This document shows positions 62,684 through 64,000 of a stretch of DNA of 64,000 bases, piece by piece (position 1 is the stretch's first letter; the number at the start of each line of letters is the position of its first letter). The translations under genes and the position numbers were made by a program. The notes beneath the pieces are model-generated. The model ran no database searches, was not told where the DNA came from, and saw nothing but the letters and a program-made list of their open reading frames with translations. Source of the stretch: H2-BAC3 sp045863035 (GTDB lineage: Bacteria; Bacteroidota; Ignavibacteria; Ignavibacteriales; Ignavibacteriaceae); assembly GCA_045863035.1 (NCBI GenBank), contig BTUV01000006.1:51086-115085 (forward strand). The letters run 5' to 3'.

Positions 62684-62791
62684 GGAAAGATGCAGGAGTG
62701 GCTGAACTGGCTCGCCTGGAAAGCGGGTGAACGGGAAACCGTTCCGTGGGTTCTCCACAGGACGCTGCGCGGAATCCCACTCTTTCCGCCA
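62684..62791 (+). pseudogene. tRNA-Ser(GGA) copy 1 with 18-nt T-loop insertion
   Basis: It is identical to the intact GGA tRNA at 63876 except that 18 nt are inserted at 62754-62771 within the T loop, between GTGGGTTC and GAATCCCAC. The T stem GTGGG/CCCAC, acceptor stem and encoded CCA are preserved. It is probably nonfunctional unless the insert is removed from the transcript. Confidence 0.8.
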
Positions 62792-63084
62792 TTATTTACT
62801 GCTAATTGCTTCAATCTTTTCGCATAGCAATTAAAATTATGTACTACTATTTCGGGAGTTGTGCCTAAGCTGAGAATAAACTGGAACAGCATAACGTTTG
62901 CTGAGTTCATTCAATTAAAGCAAAAATACCCTACAAAATAACTTATACTGAAACTTTTCAAACACGAAACGAAACTTGTCGCCAAGAAATGTTCCAGTTA
63001 TCGTCGTTTTTATAACCAAAATATAAAATGCTGTTTTTTTAGACAGAATCAGATTTTCTTTTTTAAGTGGAGTCCCTATGACGG

Positions 63085-63170
63085 ATAACAGAATGGATTC
63101 GACCCTTTGGTGCCCTGACGGGCAGAACGGTTTTTGAGACCGCCCCATTCAACCACTCTGGCATCTCTCC
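63085..63170 (-). pseudogene. Serine tRNA-like sequence 1 with CAA anticodon and broken acceptor
   Basis: On the minus strand the 5' half matches tRNA-Ser(CGA) from GGAGAGA through the D arm. The anticodon loop is CTCAAAA, giving anticodon CAA. The variable arm is TGCCC/GGGCA. The T arm has lost one T of TTC (loop GTCGAAT) and has a mismatch, and no TCTCTCC follows to close the acceptor stem. It is most likely a pseudogene. Confidence 0.7.
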
Positions 63171-63279
63171 GAATAGCATTTCCATACTGAAACTTAAATG
63201 TTTCAGCCCCAGATGTAATGAATTTCAGGGGAATTTTAATATATTTGCAGTCTGTTTTGAAATCAGCTATTCGATTGAC

Positions 63280-63387
63280 GGAAAGATGCAGGAGTGGCTG
63301 AACTGGCTCGCCTGGAAAGCGGGTGAACGGGAAACCGTTCCGTGGGTTCTCCACAGGACGCTGCGCGGAATCCCACTCTTTCCGCCA
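63280..63387 (+). pseudogene. tRNA-Ser(GGA) copy 2 with 18-nt T-loop insertion
   Basis: The same sequence as the copy at 62684, displaced by 596 bp, with the identical insertion at 63350-63367. Confidence 0.8.
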
Positions 63388-63680
63388 TTATTTACTGCTA
63401 ATTGCTTCAATCTTTTCGCATAGCAATTAAAATTATGTACTACTATTTCGGGAGTTGTGCCTAAGCTGAGAATAAACTGGAACAGCATAACGTTTGCTGA
63501 GTTCATTCAATTAAAGCAAAAATACCCTACAAAATAACTTATACTGAAACTTTTCAAACACGAAACGAAACTTGTCGCCAAGAAATGTTCCAGTTATCGT
63601 CGTTTTTATAACCAAAATATAAAATGCTGTTTTTTTAGACAGAATCAGATTTTCTTTTTTAAGTGGAGTCCCTATGACGG

Positions 63681-63766
63681 ATAACAGAATGGATTCGACC
63701 CTTTGGTGCCCTGACGGGCAGAACGGTTTTTGAGACCGCCCCATTCAACCACTCTGGCATCTCTCC
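63681..63766 (-). pseudogene. Serine tRNA-like sequence 2 with CAA anticodon
   Basis: A second copy of the tRNA-like sequence at 63085, displaced by 596 bp and carrying the same CAA loop and defective acceptor. Confidence 0.7.
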
Positions 63767-63835
63767 GAATAGCATTTCCATACTGAAACTTAAATGTTTC
63801 AGCCCCAGATGTAATGAATTTCAGGGGAATTTTAA

Positions 63836-63843
63836 TATATTTG
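63836..63843 (+). promoter_or_regulatory. Possible Bacteroidota-type promoter element for tRNA-Ser(GGA)
   Basis: TATATTTG matches the TAnnTTTG -7 element of Bacteroidota promoters and lies 32 bp before the tRNA. The same element precedes the two interrupted copies (62644 and 63240), so these could be transcribed too. No convincing -33 TTG was found. Confidence 0.35.
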
Positions 63844-63875
63844 CAGTCTGTTTTGAAATCAGCTATTCGATTGAC

Positions 63876-63965
63876 GGAAAGATGCAGGAGTGGCTGAACT
63901 GGCTCGCCTGGAAAGCGGGTGAACGGGAAACCGTTCCGTGGGTTCGAATCCCACTCTTTCCGCCA
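63876..63965 (+). tRNA. tRNA-Ser (anticodon GGA)
   Basis: A complete type II serine tRNA with encoded CCA. The acceptor is GGAAAGA/TCTTTCC with discriminator G, the anticodon loop is CTGGAAA (GGA), the variable arm is AACGG-GAAA-CCGTT, and the T arm is GTGGG-TTCGAAT-CCCAC. It is the only uninterrupted GGA copy in the window and ends the tandem array. Confidence 0.96.
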
Positions 63966-64000
63966 TTATTTACAAATTGATATACGATTGGAAAGCAGGT

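Larger units (their letters stand above)
62540..63945. repeat. 596-bp exact tandem repeat containing serine tRNA pieces, about 2.4 copies
   Basis: Units run 62540-63135 and 63136-63731, followed by a partial third copy 63732-63945. Period 596 was checked at several anchor points, and the two full copies look identical. Each unit holds the 5' half of a CGA-type serine tRNA (minus), a 109-bp spacer, a GGA-type serine tRNA (plus) with an 18-nt insertion, and about 290 bp of unique AT-rich sequence ending in a second tRNA-like half. The third copy leaves the repeat inside the T loop of the intact GGA tRNA. Inside each unit AACTGGAACA (62879) and TGTTCCAGTT (62990) form a 10-bp inverted repeat. 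Confidence 0.92.

Noticed and set aside
62671..63744. Repeated open frames of 77-92 residues on the minus strand in the tRNA array
   Set aside because: They run through tRNA sequences and the repeat spacers, appear twice only because the DNA is duplicated, and have no start context or family motifs.
62540..63945. CRISPR array or integron cassette array
   Set aside because: The unit is 596 bp with no short repeat-spacer pattern, no cas or integron integrase gene, and the repeated parts are recognisable tRNA sequence rather than attC sites.

Overview
The window looks like a chromosomal segment from a Gram-negative member of the Bacteroidota/Chlorobi/Ignavibacteria assemblage, most likely Ignavibacteria-like. 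Two large secreted proteins (43819-46656 and 55590-58493) end in the type IX secretion C-terminal sorting domain with the YPNPFNP motif. There are outer-membrane and Mla-type lipid transport genes, multiheme cytochromes with a porin, and a short-chain reductase whose C-terminus resembles, from memory, Chlorobium tepidum sepiapterin reductase. Genes are densely packed, often with 1-20 bp overlaps, and Shine-Dalgarno sequences are present but uneven. I saw no phage, transposase, integrase or CRISPR array.

Layout. 1-2820: Mla-like lipid transport operon (end of a permease, an ATPase lacking its catalytic motifs, an MCE protein, a TPR lipoprotein). 2845-5238: a three-receiver hybrid sensor protein whose phospho-accepting His is Ser. 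5517-12220: small secreted protein, Maf, flippase-like protein, isocitrate dehydrogenase, two envelope proteins, an EF-G paralogue and a HIT hydrolase. 12207-16699 (minus): MarR regulator plus a porin-cytochrome operon with 4, 14 and 7 heme motifs, read as an outer-membrane electron conduit. 16972-21416: ABC exporter, YhcH protein, M14 peptidase. 21602-27093: tyrosine/homogentisate catabolism (HPPD, HmgA, aminotransferase, FAH-like) plus a CtlX-like hydrolase. 27095-38481 (minus): carbohydrate region with transporter, HyuA-like ATPase, NanE, phosphohexomutase and GH94 phosphorylase, then after a terminator an AAC(3)-fold protein, aldose epimerase and a possible L,D-transpeptidase relative. 38568-43530: MurB, phenylalanine hydroxylase, then an operon of two peroxiredoxins, a rhodanese and three genes that look like a tetrahydrobiopterin pathway (PTPS, FolE, SDR). 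43819-49975: secreted T9SS cargo, a gene-poor kilobase, and an ECF sigma/anti-sigma pair between two Spy-like periplasmic proteins. 50042-58493: M24 peptidase, RND efflux adaptor and pump, second T9SS cargo. 59117-62400: unknown protein and two glycosyltransferases. 62488-63965: serine tRNA locus.

How parts work together. Phenylalanine hydroxylase needs a reduced pterin, and the neighbouring PTPS-FolE-SDR genes could supply it. Its product tyrosine can feed the aminotransferase-HPPD-homogentisate route 14-18 kb away. The GH94 phosphorylase and the phosphohexomutase would turn a disaccharide into a sugar phosphate, and NanE could act on it if the sugar is N-acetylated.

The oddest structure is at the right end. 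A divergent pair of serine tRNA genes (CGA minus, GGA plus) is expanded into an exact 596-bp tandem repeat of about 2.4 copies. Two GGA copies carry an 18-nt insertion in the T loop, two CGA-like copies have a CAA anticodon and a broken acceptor stem, and only the outermost tRNAs are intact. All functional calls are from reading motifs by eye; no database search was run.
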